Shown: positions 1 to 13,183 of the stretch, piece after piece
Layout of the letters: every line of letters starts with the position of its first letter
How positions within the stretch are numbered: position 1 is the first letter of the stretch
NCBI GenBank assembly: GCA_020081605.1
Contig: JAHREC010000045.1
Span: 1,302,001 to 1,366,000 of the forward strand
Reading direction: 5' to 3'
DNA: 64,000 nucleotides
DNA from: Albifimbria verrucaria
Taxonomy: Eukaryota > Ascomycota > Sordariomycetes > Hypocreales > Stachybotryaceae
Translations under genes and position numbers: made by a program
Notes under the pieces: generated by a model
What the model was told of the DNA's origin: nothing
The model's database searches: none
What the model saw: only the letters and a program-made list of their open reading frames with translations

Positions 1-3000
1 GGCATCACCAGTAATCTCAGCGGCTTCTAGTCCGGTGTATGTCTCGATAATTTGGCGAATCGCGTTATCAAAAGCTGGAGATGGGGCTTCACGCTGCTCA
101 CTGGGCCATTGCTACTGGCAAGAGCCTCACTGAGGTCAACTTCCGATTTTACGACGGAGGGCACGGGCGCAGAGCGATTTTGAAGTTGAGGTTGAGCAGC
201 TTGCTCGCTAGTAGCCTGATTAACAGGATCTAACAATTTCTCCAAGCGCGTGATTTCGAGTTTGGAGAAACGGCATCCTGTCAGGGCAGCTGCGAGAGAG
301 CCATCCTCTGAGAATGCGAATACATCGCCCAAAGCCTGGCTTGAACTTGTTGCAGTATATGAAGCATGGACTTTCCACGAGCGGCAATTAACCATATTAA
401 TGTCTCTGGCAACCACAGAGCTGTCAACACCAGTGCAGACCATGACTTCGTGAACATCGACAAGGTCACTGGTGTTGATTAGCAAGCCTATGACTTGGAT
501 AAAGTTATCCAAGGTTACTGCGTCGCAGACTTGGACAGCAGTACTTTCTTCCACGCCGGGCTGGCCAGGAGGAGTAACGATACGAGCCACTGCTTTAGTA
601 CCACTCATGGTGATATCAGAGACGCCCCGGAGAAAGGTTTCATACGAGACAACTCGTGAAAACAGGCTGTAAAGACGTCTTGACAGCATCCTCTCAGCGT
701 CGGTGTTGTTCGCAAGAGAAAATGCGTGGTTGTTATGCGAACTAGCTGCTGCATCTAGTTTGGATCCCGACGACCTATTCACACGACCCCTAGCATGCAG
801 TGTCTCCTTGCGGTCATTGCTGACAACTTTAAAGCTCCAGCTGCTCTGTGGGCTCACCTCCTCTAGTATGACTTCAACGTTTTCAGCCCGTAATCCCAGT
901 GGAGCCTGTATGTCAAGGCCTTGGAAATCGAGAGACGAGTTCTTCGGATCCCCAGCCACAATACTGAGAGCCATAGTGACACACTCAAGATAAACCGAAG
1001 CGGGACACAACGGACGGTTGCGAACGGCGTGACCAGCGACAATTTTCTTGAAACGATCACCCTCGACGAGTACACGGAAGCGTTGTGTCTTCTTTCCACC
1101 ATCGGGATTAGGAAGCAGCCTGACCATCCTTAACTTCTCTGGAGTTGAATTGGCCTGGTTCAGTTCTGATACACCAACTTGGTTCAACTGGGATTGAAAG
1201 ATGGCAGCTCGGTCAACATTATCAAGCCAGCCGGTTGTAGGTTCAAACTGGTATGGTGGCAACCATGTATAGCTTACACTATTGTCCTGCTCAACTAGAG
1301 GCCAATGTGTAACGTCAATAGATGAGCTCCATAGCGCACAAACTGTACGCGAGATGAGATTAGGAGAGTACTCTGTGTCCTTTGTAGAGAGGGCAATAAA
1401 ACTATGAGTATCTGGTCGCGCAACAGCCCTCTTGACCATTGATACTATAGGTGTGTTCATGCTAGCTTCGAGGAACACGCATGATCCCAGGGTTTGTTCC
1501 AAGCGTCGCACAGCATCGACAAGGAACACCGGATTCCGAGCGTGTTCTGAGGGGCTATAAGGAGCATCGGGTTTCTTTTGCGCGTCTGTACAGAATTCTA
1601 TACGGATTGTTGGTTCTCTCCACTGGAGAGAAGCTGCAACTTGATCGAGCTCGCCGAGAACAGGATCCACGAGACGAGAGTGGAAAGCATGGCTGGTATC
1701 GACTTTCAGATATTTAATGGGTGGAGATCTTGACGCCAGCTGAGTTTGGAGGTCGGAGATAGCACTGATTTCTCCAGTAACTACTTGGCTCGTATCCGAG
1801 TTGTAGCAGGCTATCTCAAGCCCAGTGTTAAGAATGAGATCTCTTACAACCTCTCTGCTGGAGAATACAGCAAGCATAGAGCCATTGTCAGGACCCCACT
1901 TGCTCTTCATCAAACTCGCACGGGCTGCTACAAGCTTGAGGCAATCTTGAATCGACAACTTCCCGCTGACAGCCAATGCTGTTAACTCACCGAGACTGTG
2001 GCCGACAACAGCATCAACCTTCAGTCCAGCACGTATCCATGTCGTAGCCATGGCATACTGGACAGCTACAAAACCGGACTGCAAAACTACAATGTCTGCA
2101 ATATTCTCAGTATCAAACACTGCAGGCAAGATAGAGGGATATCCAAGTCCTTGGAGGATATTGTTGCAATCATCAAGCGTAGCTCTGAATGCGGAGAGTT
2201 GATCGTAGAAGCCTCTATCGAGGCCAACTGTCTGCTTGCTCTGGCCGCCAAATGTAAGCACCACTGATTTAGGAGCACCCTGCTCGAGTAACGGCTTCTG
2301 AGACTCGCCGCTTGTCAAGGATTGGATGAGATCCGCAGTGCTACTAGCTTCGAATACAGTATAATGCTTGTGACGTTGTCGCTTCTCGCTTAGTGTACCG
2401 GCAACACTAGAAATGGGAAGTTGGGGTGTCTTGGTGAGATAAGCGGCTAGAGAGTCTTTGTATCTTCTCAAGCTGCTTGCTGTCTTCGCGCTCAAAATGA
2501 TAGGCCAAGTAGCACTGGGCTGTGTGCGAGACTCATGCTGCACAGGCTTTGATGGTGGCTGGGGAGGTTCGCAGCAGAGGATAGCAGCATTTGACCCAGC
2601 AGCGCCGTAAGAGTTGACAAGCGCAGCTCGAAATGGCACATTCCAATCTTTAAGGCTTGTTGATATCGCCATCCTATCTGGGCCGAGGGCAGGTATCTTT
2701 GGATTCCAGACTTTGTGACTGGCCTGAGGCGGTATCGCTTGGTGCTGCAGCATGCAGATGATCTTTAGTACACCTGCAACACCCGCAGCTGTTTCACAAT
2801 GGCCAATATTTCCTTTGATAGAGCCAACTTGGATTTCAGAGGCTCGCGTCTCGCTGCCAAACACAGACCGGATACTAGCAATTTCAAGGGGTCACCTGCC
2901 TGGGTACCGGTACCATGAGCCTCGACGTAAGTAACATGTTCAGGAGCCAAGTCAGCCTGTTTGAGCAACGATCTGTACAGATTCTTCTGGGCGTGGGATG

Positions 3001-5165
3001 ATGGAACAGTGAGGCCATCGGAAAGCCCACCTTGATTGGTGGCAGAACCGACGATAACTCCCATAATGCGGTCGCCATCCAATTGAGCTTGCTTGAGAGG
3101 CTTGAGCACAATAAGACCGGCGCCTTCAGATCGACAATAGCCATCAGCATTCTTATCGAAGGGCTTGCACTGTCCAGTAGGGCTCAAAAATCCAGCCTTT
3201 CCTAGATCCAGGAAGTTATTCATTCCTGTAATCAGGTTGACGCCGCCAGTAAGAGCCATGGAGCACTCTCCGCTTTGTACAGCTTTAACAGCCCGGTTAA
3301 TGGCAACCAGGGATGAAGAACAAGCCGTATCGATGATCTCAGCCGGACCTGACCATCCAAAGTGATAACTCAATCTCCCGCATAAGAATGCACGAATCGT
3401 TCCTGACGACGTGTACGCTGTGGGTGCGTAGGCGTTTGTGTTGTCAAGATACTCCACAAAGCTGGCTCCAATAAAACACCCAACAGGATCACCGCGTGAT
3501 CGCACATGGGAGCAGGTGTAGCCACTGCTCTCCATGGCTTCATAAGATAGTTCCAGTAGCATGCGCTGTTGAGGGTCCACATTGAGCATCTCACGGGCAT
3601 TAATGCCGAAAAAGGCGTGGTCGAATCTGTCGACACCCTCAACAAAGTTGCCAAAATACTCACGACTCTTGGTCGAAGGGGCACTTTGAGAAACTCGGAA
3701 ACTGTTGTACAGGTCGAAGCGGTCGGAACTCAACTTCTCATGTCTATCCTCACCCTTGGCGAGCAGCTCCCACAACTCATCTATGTTTCGCGCACCAGGC
3801 AAACGGGCCGAAGCGCCAATCACAGCAACGGCATTCTCAGGATATAGGTATGAATGGCCGTTAGTTGACCTCTCGCTGGGCTGTTTAGAGATACAGATGT
3901 TAGTATATGCCTTGCACACCATAGACGTGCCACTCACCATGCTCAATGAATCGGCCAGAGATTCTTGCGTGTCTTTGGTAGGGAGTACTCGGGGTGTCCG
4001 AGGAATGAGACCGTGTGCGGCCGTCTTAGTTAAACGGAGACCCTTTTCGAGAAACGGCGCCGTGGAAACAACATCTGTCAACCCAAAGTAGACGACGTTT
4101 GGTGCATCAACAGATGAGTTTTTGAGATCTTTCACAGTTTCGACCAATACAGTGTACCACTCGCATCTTGATGCTAGGATGGTGACGACGAGTTCTTTAG
4201 AAAGCGATCCTTCAGTCAGAGCTTTACCAGTTTTGTTAGAACGAACAGGTGCCTGTAGAGTTGAGGCATCAGGAAGTTGTAGATTTGGTGTCTCATCACA
4301 GAGCTTAGAAAGCGCTGCGGCAAGATTTTGGTTCTCTGGGTTATGGAGCTTGCCTCGGACATCAATTCTTTGAGCTTGAAGCTGCTCTTGCTCTCGCACA
4401 TAAGAGAAGACCTCTTGTAGTGTGCTAGAAGGGCCAACTATGCTGATTGACCGCGGATCTGTGACAGCTGAAACATAAGCTCCAGGAAAGCAATCTGTAA
4501 TGTCTTCGCCTTGGCCTTGATATTTTAAACGCACGGCAAGGGTTGTGGATTCAGTGCCCCGAGTTTCGTCCGCAGCTTCACCATATGCGCCCACCGCCAT
4601 CAGTATACGTAGTGCTGTAGCCGTATGTTGGATTACATCAGCCTCATCAGCAGCACAAGAGATAATTATAGCGCTCTAGAGTACGATTAGTGAAGGGGCC
4701 ATGGTAGTTGATGGTCTAGGAACGTACTGCTAATCCTCCGCAGAATCCTTGCAGGCCACCTGCTTCTTGGACATTGGCAAGAAATGCCTGGTGTGACAAG
4801 TTGTGGTATTCAAGATACCTCAGATATTGAGAGATCTGAATGATGACTAGTAGAGGAAGAGCCACTACACCAGACCTCGCTGAGGCCAGAGGAGTGCTGT
4901 CACCGCTTACTACCCAGTTGTATAGTACATCTACATACTCAGGCCCGGGTTGCAAAGAACCGACATCTGCATTAGCCTTGGCCAAAGTGGACCAGAATTG
5001 GCTGTGCTTGAGCTCTGAGATTTCATTTAGAAGTGATTGGCCATGCTTATGCTGACCTAGGAATGCGCGAAGGCCATTCAGGTACTCTTCATCTGGAGCC
5101 GCGGCCTGCGCGCAGAAGAAAGCAGCAGAGATAGAGGCTGAGACATTCTCTTTTGACGCAGGCAT
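1..5165 (-). CDS. Non-reducing polyketide synthase (SAT-KS-AT-PT-ACP...), 3' end beyond window
   Basis: Iterative type I PKS that builds an aromatic polyketide. Exon 1 is 5165-4728, the intron 4727-4676, and exon 2 runs from 4675 off the left edge. Domains in order: starter-unit acyltransferase with the GFCGG active-site Cys near the exon 1 end; ketosynthase with DTACSSS, VEAHGTGT and GNIGHCE; malonyl acyltransferase with GHSLGE; product template domain with a catalytic His (GHAVRNRP) and a later Asp (VCDAVTLDN); and the first part of an ACP at the window edge, so its Ser is not visible. The start is the Met 15 residues before the conserved AFFCAQ. Two one-base shifts break the frame, at the four-G runs 2888-2891 and 83-86 (+ strand). 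Both vanish if the run is five, so assembly error is likelier than decay. The PT-end sequence resembles methylating NR-PKSs, but any MT or release domain lies outside. SAT-type NR-PKSs often take a starter from a reducing PKS. Confidence 0.93.
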
Positions 5166-6178
5166 TGTGATGAAGCCTTCGTAGATGCTTGACAAAGGAC
5201 GTGTGTTGAACAGGATGGGTTGAGGACTTCGACCACAATCGATGTGGCTACCTCCGGAGTAAGTATTATGAGAAAAATGTCCAGGCAACAAGCTGTGACC
5301 TAAGTGATCTTTGTGACTAGCTATTTTTCATTGTTTGGTGAACGCCGCCGTATTGATCCTCCAACCGAAGCCCAACACATATCAATGGCCTGACTCCTAG
5401 CCACTACGTTTTCCCAACATCCCTCGCCACATGGGTTTAATGCGATCCCACGCTATAGAAGGCAACAATTATGTGTCTATTGGTAATTGCATGTCGACAA
5501 GATAAGGCACCATGCAGGAAGCTATTCGTCAATCCCTACTGCAGTGGTAACTATGCCAAGTTGGGCAATCTAAAACATGCCATATGCATGTCATTGATGG
5601 TAACCCACCGGAGCAGGGTCCTACCCTGGCTATGTTTTGATCAACCCGCCGGAACACCATGCATATGTAGCAATAATCCACCGGAGTCTAGAATAACGCT
5701 CTCGGCTGCTTGCCGAGGTTAGCGAGACGTCAGGCTGTGAGTACACAGATGTATTCTGCTTGTCGAATACTTCCAGTTACTTCTGTGATTTACGACCCCC
5801 ACCCGATATTTCAGACTGCTTGATCGGGCTCTTTGTGAGGATCGATGGCATTGCAGCGGCTAATTTGGGTTGATGCATGATGGTAGCTATGAGCCTTGCT
5901 GACCAGGTAATTGCCGCTCATGCAAGAGCATGTCCAGGATCTTCGGCAGGAAAGCGAAACGTTGATGTGACATAGGCTAGGCGTATCTTTCCCTGTGCTG
6001 TAACCATATCTTGATTGTAACATGGTCTTATTTCATCTGAACTGTTCTCCCATCCATGGTTGACGGCCACGTAGGTAACATTTTCTTGGATCTTATCACT
6101 GGAGCACTTGTTTTTTTGTGATAAGCATTTGAATCTTGTACATTGAATCGTTTACTGCCATTCCACCAAATATCCAAG
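5166..6178. promoter_or_regulatory. Divergent intergenic region, NR-PKS / glycosyltransferase
   Basis: About 1 kb separates the divergent starts of the NR-PKS (-) and the glycosyltransferase (+), so it should hold both promoters. It contains scattered short open frames without family resemblance and no convincing gene. No specific operator was identified. Confidence 0.4.
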
Positions 6179-7739
6179 ATGGCATTGGCTCTTGGTGCAT
6201 TTTGGTAAGAGTTATTCTTCATCCAACCATGACTTGAGCGGGAGCTAATATCTGTTCACAGGGCTTGGAGTGCCTGCGACAAAGCCCTCATCTCTTATTA
6301 TGCCAAAAAGTACAAAACCGTCCCTTTACCAGAAAAGCCCAAGTATAGCTCAAAGGACGTGAGTATCATCGTCCCAACCATTGACACGGAGTCTACTTTC
6401 ACCGAGTGCATGCGACTCTGGTTGAAGTCAAACCCTCTCGAGGTCATTATTGTGACCGTCCAGCGGAATAAGGAGAGAGTTGAGCAGTTGGTCGAGCCGT
6501 TAAAGGAGTATGCGGACAAGATCATCATTCTGATTGCGCCTTTGGCCAATAAGCGTCAACAGATGATGGTCGGTGTCAAGGCTGCCAAAGGAGAGATTTA
6601 TTCTCTAGTAGATGATGATGTTTATTGGCGGGTCGACCATGTCGTTCCCTACCTCCTGGCTCCCTTTCAAGATGCCGAGGTTGGCGCAGTTGCTGGTATT
6701 CAAAGGTTAGTCGACCCATCTGTGTTCAAGCCTTGATATGGCGAGTACTGAAACAACATATAGTGCTGAGATTCCACCTGAACGGCAAGATTCCAGCGTC
6801 ATCACACCCTGGGAGGCCATTTCAACTTTTGATTTGAATCAATGGAAAACCTCCCGAGAGGTACACTTTGCAGCTGACGGTGGCTGTTGGTGTTTATCTG
6901 CACGAACTCTGTTCATCCGTGCTACCATTCTACAAGACCCAGCCTTTGACGAAGCATACACGCATGAAGTCATTGGCCGCAGGGTCGTGAATACAGCCGA
7001 TGATGTCTTTTTGACTGAATGGGTGTTCGACCATGGATGGAAAGCATGCATTCAAAATGTACTTGAAGCCGAGGTTACCACCAACATTCCTCAAGACCAT
7101 AGGTTTGCATGGCAGGTTCTTCGCTGGGATAGAGGGAACTTCCGCTCTTTCTTAGGGTATATGCTTGTATATCCCGGCCTCCGTGCAATGATGCAGTGAG
7201 TCACATTTGGATTTTTTTCTTTTTTTTTTAAAAGGATATTCTTCAGTGAGCTGCGTTATTCTCTATGCTAATACTATGTTCACAGGAGACACCCATACAC
7301 AACTTGGAAGATGGTTGAGCGTCTCGCTCGACCTATATGGGCCATCGCGGCTATGGGATATTGGCTCCAAACGCTCTTAACAGCACCGTGGATCGCGTAA
7401 GTCATTCCTCAACATATTTAAAACAAGCCCTACGAGTATACAGTCTAATACCTGACTATGAACAGACTCGCCTATATCGCTTGGTTGGCCTTTGGATGGG
7501 GCGGATGGGTCTCAAGCTACGGATCATTTCTGGAAAAATACCCCTATTGCGGGCGTCAAGTATGGTCGTTTTTACTCTTCGACCTTGTTGGTCCTTTCGT
7601 AGACATCTATGTCTACCTCACCATGAACAACGACAACTGGTTAACTCGAGCAGCGGATACTCAGGATCTGAAGATCCAGAATATTGATGCTGACGGCGTT
7701 GAAGACTTGAGTGGGAGCCCCGAGAAACTCATGATTTAA
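6179..7739 (+). CDS. Family 2 glycosyltransferase, membrane polysaccharide-synthase type
   Basis: Likely an integral membrane processive or semi-processive GT2 enzyme using a nucleotide sugar. Five exons fit in phase: 6179-6204, 6262-6705, 6764-7195, 7286-7396 and 7466-7739. Visible motifs are the nucleotide-sugar fold start VSIIVPT, the metal-binding DDD in LVDDDVYW, a later acceptor-side Asp in NTADDVFLTEW, and the Q-x-x-R-W motif (QVLRW). C-terminal hydrophobic stretches around WAIAAMGYWLQTLL and IAWLAFGWG are membrane segments. The first exon is tiny and its ATG is the least certain part. Similar fungal GT2 proteins (Cps1/hyaluronan-synthase-like) make surface or capsule glycans. Its position between the PKS and inositol synthase could mean sugar decoration of a metabolite, but that is inference. 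No frameshift was noticed here, unlike most neighbours. Confidence 0.85.
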
Positions 7740-8375
7740 GTCGATCATAGAGCATCATCGCATTCCATGCTCTATATTTACGCTCTAAGGGGTCCCCTAT
7801 GTACTTCATTTACTCTTCCGGAAGAATTGGGGTTTGATGGTGTTCTCTGCATGATGATAGAAAATAGAGTTATTATCGTCCTAACGTCTTGACTAAGAAA
7901 CAAACATCACGGTCTGCACTTCATTGATTTTATATATGACATGATTTTATGCCTCACACTCCACAGCAAATCGTTTCAAACCTTACCACTATCTCTACTA
8001 CCCAGATATTATTGACAACCATCATGGTTCACGAACTGGTAGCTTGAGTTGGTAGGGCCCTCTGATGCAAAATTCACACATCATCTTCATAAACATAATT
8101 CATGAAGGAACTTAATCACTATAAAAAGGTTAAATGTCCATAGATTCTCAAGCAATATGCCGTAGCAAGTTCATATTCAAGCTTTTACTCTAATGACTGC
8201 TAATCTCTATGCTTTATGTTTTATGGGTGTTGAAATCCCATTTTAATTTCTGTTGAAGACGACCAACCAGTCCTCGAGAATCAACCTCAGAGGAAACAAG
8301 GCCAAGTAAGCGCTAGGTGAAGAGTTGGGAGCCATCTTTTTCAGAGACTGACCCGCGTCTGACCCTTTCCAGCTC
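7740..8375. other. Convergent 3' intergenic region
   Basis: AT-rich spacer between the 3' ends of the glycosyltransferase and inositol synthase genes. It should hold both transcript ends. No gene or repeat is seen. Confidence 0.5.
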
Positions 8376-10183
8376 TTAGAAAAGCTTGTGCTCCAGAGTC
8401 ATATCAGACTCCGGCTCCAGACCAACACAGGCTCGGAAGATGTTAGTCAAAGCCGCGCGCTGTTTGGCGAGCGAATTCACCACAGGAGTGCCAGGGGAGT
8501 CAATGGAGCCTTTAGCATATAGCTAAGTACGCTAAGGACACTGTGGAATCCCTTGTAGGACGAAGCAGTTCCATCCTCGGGGTTGCCTTCCACTGAATTC
8601 GAGTCATCATCTCAGCGACTAGGACAAGATCGATGATCAGAGGCGAAGCAAGAAGCGAATCCTCACAAACGTTGAAGATGCTGCAACTGTCAGTTATCGT
8701 ACTTTGAATCAATACGAGGTGCACCTACGAGATTGTCTGGTGGCCACCCATGAAAATCTCTGCATAGTATTCATCGAGAGCTCGCTTGTTGTCGCCAACA
8801 GCCGGCATATATTTGATCACAACTGTATGATCAGGGTGTTCGCCTTCCTTGTAAAGCACTGTGTTTGCCTCAACCATGTCGTCCACGACATTTGATTTGG
8901 AGATTTCCTTGGATCGGAATTGTTTCTATCAAGGGCGAGTTAGTAATATCTCAACTGGAGACGTGTTCGTATATGACAATACCTGTTCACTCAAATTCTT
9001 TCCATCATTGTTGCCCAGATGGTTATAGCTTGCGATGGAAGTGAGCTTGATACCTGCGTTGATCAAAAAGTCCACCAAGGCAGACTTCATCTTAGTTTGT
9101 CCAGACTTGAAATCATCTCCTCCGATAAATGCATCATGCTTCTCGGCCAGCTCAATTGCGCCCGGGACGAAAGTGTTTTGAGGCGACCCATTAATGAATG
9201 GCGTCTTCTCCAAGATACACGCCACTGCAAATACAGTTGAGGGCGAAACCTCGCTATGGCCTTCCTCAATAGCCTTCAGCAAGTTATCAGCAGTGTCATT
9301 AACACCATCAATGATGTCAGCGTAACGTTCGGTATTTGCTGTCCACTGAACGATGACCTTGTCAAGGCCATGAGTCTGCTTGAACTCCCTTGAAAACGTT
9401 AGTGAAATTTCTCGTGATAGTATTTTTTTCGAAAAGAGAAAACAACTAAAAGACTTACTGAATATCGCGACGAATTTGGTCAACGTGTTCTGTGCAAGCA
9501 TGATCACCATCAAGAATATTATCAGCTCTATCGCCTTGGTTGGAAGCAATAAAGTCAGGATAGTAGATGCTGGGAAGTGGAACCATCTGGGACATCTCTT
9601 TCTTCACTTGTGCCTTCAAGGTAGGCTCAAGAACTGCTGCTCTATCCATAGCTGCGGCAAGATTCATGCTGCTAATATCCCATCCACCAATAACAAGATC
9701 GTTGGGATGAACCATTGGCAGTATGTCATGGAAGGGGATGTTAACATCACGGTGAGTCTTGGCGTCAGTACCAAGCTTCATGGTAGAGCCCATGATGACC
9801 GATCCATAATAGTTGGCTGCTCTAGGGCCTTCGCGAGTCTCCCAGGAGAGGTTGGAACGGTTGGCAATAATTCCAGCAGTAACTGTACTGCCATTGTTTC
9901 CACCCCACCCCACGAGCATGACGCCAACTTTGGGTACCTTGCGATCAATCTTGAACTCATATTGAGTGGTTTGAGGAGTGGCAATGTATTTTCCAGCATC
10001 GTCCTTTACGACGCTTGTGGTACGGTACGTGTACCTGGATAGAATATCATTATCCGTATACACCACATTGGGTGACTGGACAGTAAAAATGTCCTTTCCA
10101 GAAGATGGAGAACTTCTATGGACATCATTGCTGAGGCCATTGCCGTTTGAGAACTCCAGGTCTGTCTGCATATGGGGTGCCAT
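8376..10183 (-). CDS. INO1: Inositol-3-phosphate synthase (myo-inositol-1-phosphate synthase)
   Basis: NAD-dependent cytosolic enzyme converting glucose 6-phosphate to inositol 3-phosphate, the first step of inositol synthesis. Four exons fit in phase: 10183-9459, 9388-8983, 8925-8729 and 8680-8376. Family signatures include the Rossmann glycine loop [53 protein letters not shown] and [17 protein letters not shown], ending in the usual fungal KLF. Length (about 530 residues) is normal. Two frame breaks in exon 4 sit in G runs at 8579-8582 and 8494-8497, each one base short of what the conserved C-terminus needs. The gene lies between a glycosyltransferase and an efflux pump inside an apparent metabolite cluster, so it may be a cluster-resident second copy. 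A genome-wide count of INO1 is not possible from this window. Confidence 0.95.
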
Positions 10184-11359
10184 TTTGTCTTCAGACTCGG
10201 GGAGTACTCGGTAGCTAAGTGTCTTGGTTCAACCGGCCGTTATCTGGTAAAAGCCGAATCTGCCGCAGAGGAGCAGGCTGCTCCGTACGGGTTATGGACG
10301 CTTGTAATTGTTAGATTGCATTCTTCGTCTTGACATCTTCGTTCAGAAAGCAACTCACGAGTTTAAGAGGTTCGAAAACGTCCTGACGGCTTGGACGATC
10401 GTAGCCCGAAAGCACGATCTGTATTGTGAATAGGTAGAATAATTTGAAAAAGACCAGAGAATCTACTAGAAGCCGAGGCCACAAGTTATGAGCAGTTATG
10501 GCAATGTTCCTTAAGGTAGATGAAGAAAAGGTGTTGGTTCGGGAAGAGATTGAAACCTGTTCTTAAGCACAGAAATGGCTATACAACCTCTAGTATAAGA
10601 ATGTTTCAGCAGATACCTATACTACAATGTGTAGCCGAAAGAATGATTCGGCTCATTAACACAACGGAGGGTTGTTGTTATCGACCCATTACAAGAGATA
10701 GACTAGTTGATGCCATATCCGTATCTGATCATGCATCGCACATAGTCAACCCACCCTCGTCCTTGCAGCATGTGCTATCTTAGACAGTACCTAGAAGTCA
10801 CTGTACAGACAGTGTTACCAATCTACACAACATGCCAGCCGACCCCTTCATCTGCACCTGTGAATGAAATCCCTGTAAGGAGACCCTTCCTTCTGGTCGT
10901 GCATTACATCTGTACACGCACATTGTTACAGTACGGTACATAGCATTCCCATCCCACATTCTAACCGGGGATCTATGCCTAAAGGATTTAGCCGGTGCAG
11001 GGGTCCCGGGGAAGCGCGAGTTCCGCTCCGTTGTGGGATGAGCGAGCGCATGGCTTTTAGCGCCATCCGCCCATGTGCGCACATGCTGTCACTTCCGGTG
11101 GTTCCCTGCGAATGCTGCATCTGTACATCCGTACTCGGTATCCCCGGCGTGAATGTGGAGACCCTCGTACACTTGCCCTCTTTGCTGTGGCAATGCGTAC
11201 TCTCCAGCCGGTTTGGGGCGCATCCTCCCCTATGCATCACGATGTTATGACACAAGTATCCTTACCACTGTAGACAAGTTAGAATCACCTCACAACGTCA
11301 AATGATACGGTGAGAAAATTGAGCATGGTTAAAAAATTGTCAATTCTATTACCAATAAA
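10184..11359. other. Intergenic region, INO1 promoter and MFS 3' side
   Basis: About 1.2 kb between the INO1 start and the end of the transporter gene, both on the minus strand. It should include the INO1 promoter. Short open frames occur but none resembles a protein family. Confidence 0.4.
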
Positions 11360-13183
11360 CTATTTCTCTTTGATCTCCGTGACCGGAGGTGGAGCAGTTT
11401 CTTCCACAGAGTCAACCTTTTCACGGTCTTGAGGTAGTTGTCGCCACTCCATTGCCCAGCTTACCGTCCAAGCGAGGATTGGAGTAGCAAGGGCAACCCA
11501 AAATACGTTTCTTAGAGCAGAACTAAATGCTTCGATGACTGCGTCCATAAGCTCTGGTGGGACTATGTCCCTGAATTCCCTTCCACCCGCCGCCACCACA
11601 GCTGCACCATCTATGCCCTGCACCTGATTGAGGTCTTGCAGCAATTTGTCGACGAACAAGTTTTGCCCAACGCTAGGAGCTAAAGCCCCTCCAAGGAGTT
11701 GGAAAAACATGACCATCACGAGACCCGTTGGCACGTCGATCTTATCGAGAACGACCTGAACTGCCAGAATCGGCATCTGGCCACAAATTCCGTAGCCAAT
11801 GCCGGAAAGGATCTGAAATCCTATCCAGTGTCCTCCGGGACTGTTTGCACCGATGAGCTGAAATAGACCACCACCTGTGGCCAAGATGGGAGCACCAGTC
11901 CACATCAGCGGCACATAATGGCCAGTCCTGGAAGCAATCCAGCCAGCACTGAGCGTGGCAATACTGTTAGACACAATAATGGGGAGCAAAAATATACCCG
12001 AGTTTCTAGCACTAGTATTCTTCACCGACTGGAAGTATATTGGCCAATAATACGTTTGCATCACCATAGCAACTTGAACGAGCATCATGAAGCCGCAAGA
12101 CGCGCATACGGTACGGCTTTTAAAGATATGGAGAGGGATAGTCGAACTAGAACAAAATTAGCAGGGCATTTCCTTGAGAGAATGATGAACTAACCTCTCT
12201 TTGCCTCGGAATTGCAAGGCCAAGAACGTGATCAAGAGCAAGGCGAATCCTATCAAGCAGCCAAACACTTTGGGATTAGACCATGGATAAACAATGCCAC
12301 CCCACTGCAAAGCCAAGTTCAGACATGTTATGGCTCCTAGGAGCACGATTGCACCTGGAATATCCAATTGTCGTATCTTTTGTGCCCATGACAGTCCTGC
12401 TTTTGCTGCTGGGGAGGGTTCCTCAGCGTGAACCAAACTAGTATCAAACCGACCGCCCCAAAAGCTAACGATAGTGTGTCAGCGAGAGGAAATTTACGTC
12501 GCGGGAGGGAAGAACTCACGCAGGTTGATCCAGAATATGAACCGCCAGGTAAGCGACTTGTTGTCTGTTATGGCACCTCCAACGAGCGGTCCCATGGCAG
12601 AGCCGATGCCGTACATGCCGAAAACAATGGCCATCACCATTGCCTGCTTCTTCAAAGCGACACAATAGGACATGATGGTTGTTGCTCCACTGACCAAGCC
12701 AGCGGCGCCCAGTCCAGAAACTGCCCTCCCTACTATAAGTGCTGTCGAATTGGGCGCAAGGGCCGCAATAACGCAGCCGAGTTCGAACACCACTAGAAGA
12801 ATGCAGTACGTCCATTTGATGTTGTAGACAGTATAAAAACGACCGCAAGTCGGCAGAAGGGCCATTTGCGCAATCAGGTAAGAGGAACCATACCAACCCA
12901 TATCGTTGAGGCTTTTGAAGTCACTGGTGATTTGGGGAATTGCGGTCGCTTCGATGTACATTAGCTTGACGACTCATCTTTGTGGGATAGGAGAAGACGT
13001 CGTACCTAGAATAGTGTTATCGAGTGCTAACACAAAGGAAATGGACATGAAAGCCACGGTCAAAGAGACCAGAGCCCAGCCCTGCATGTACTTGGCATCC
13101 TGCTCTTCTTCGCTTTGCTGGTTTTCGCCAGCATCTCCAGTCACTCCAACAGGGCCACGAGGCTCTACCTCAACGCTCGCCAT
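11360..13183 (-). CDS. MFS drug/toxin efflux transporter, DHA2 (14-TM) type
   Basis: Plasma-membrane proton-coupled exporter, probably of the cluster product. Exons are 13183-13006, 12948-12520, 12464-12195 and 12146-11360, with introns of 48-57 bp that keep frame. An acidic N-terminal tail leads into TM1 ending at the LALDNTIL motif C-like signature, followed across the first splice by ATAIPQIT, then DMGWYGSSYL, GRAVSGLGAAGL, WRFIFWINLPFG and a long series of hydrophobic segments to a charged tail ending IKEK. This matches transporters commonly found in fungal metabolite clusters (HC-toxin and aflatoxin pump relatives). One frame break in exon 3 falls in the G run 12411-12414, short by one. 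The gene is transcribed away from the regulator-side spacer. Confidence 0.93.
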
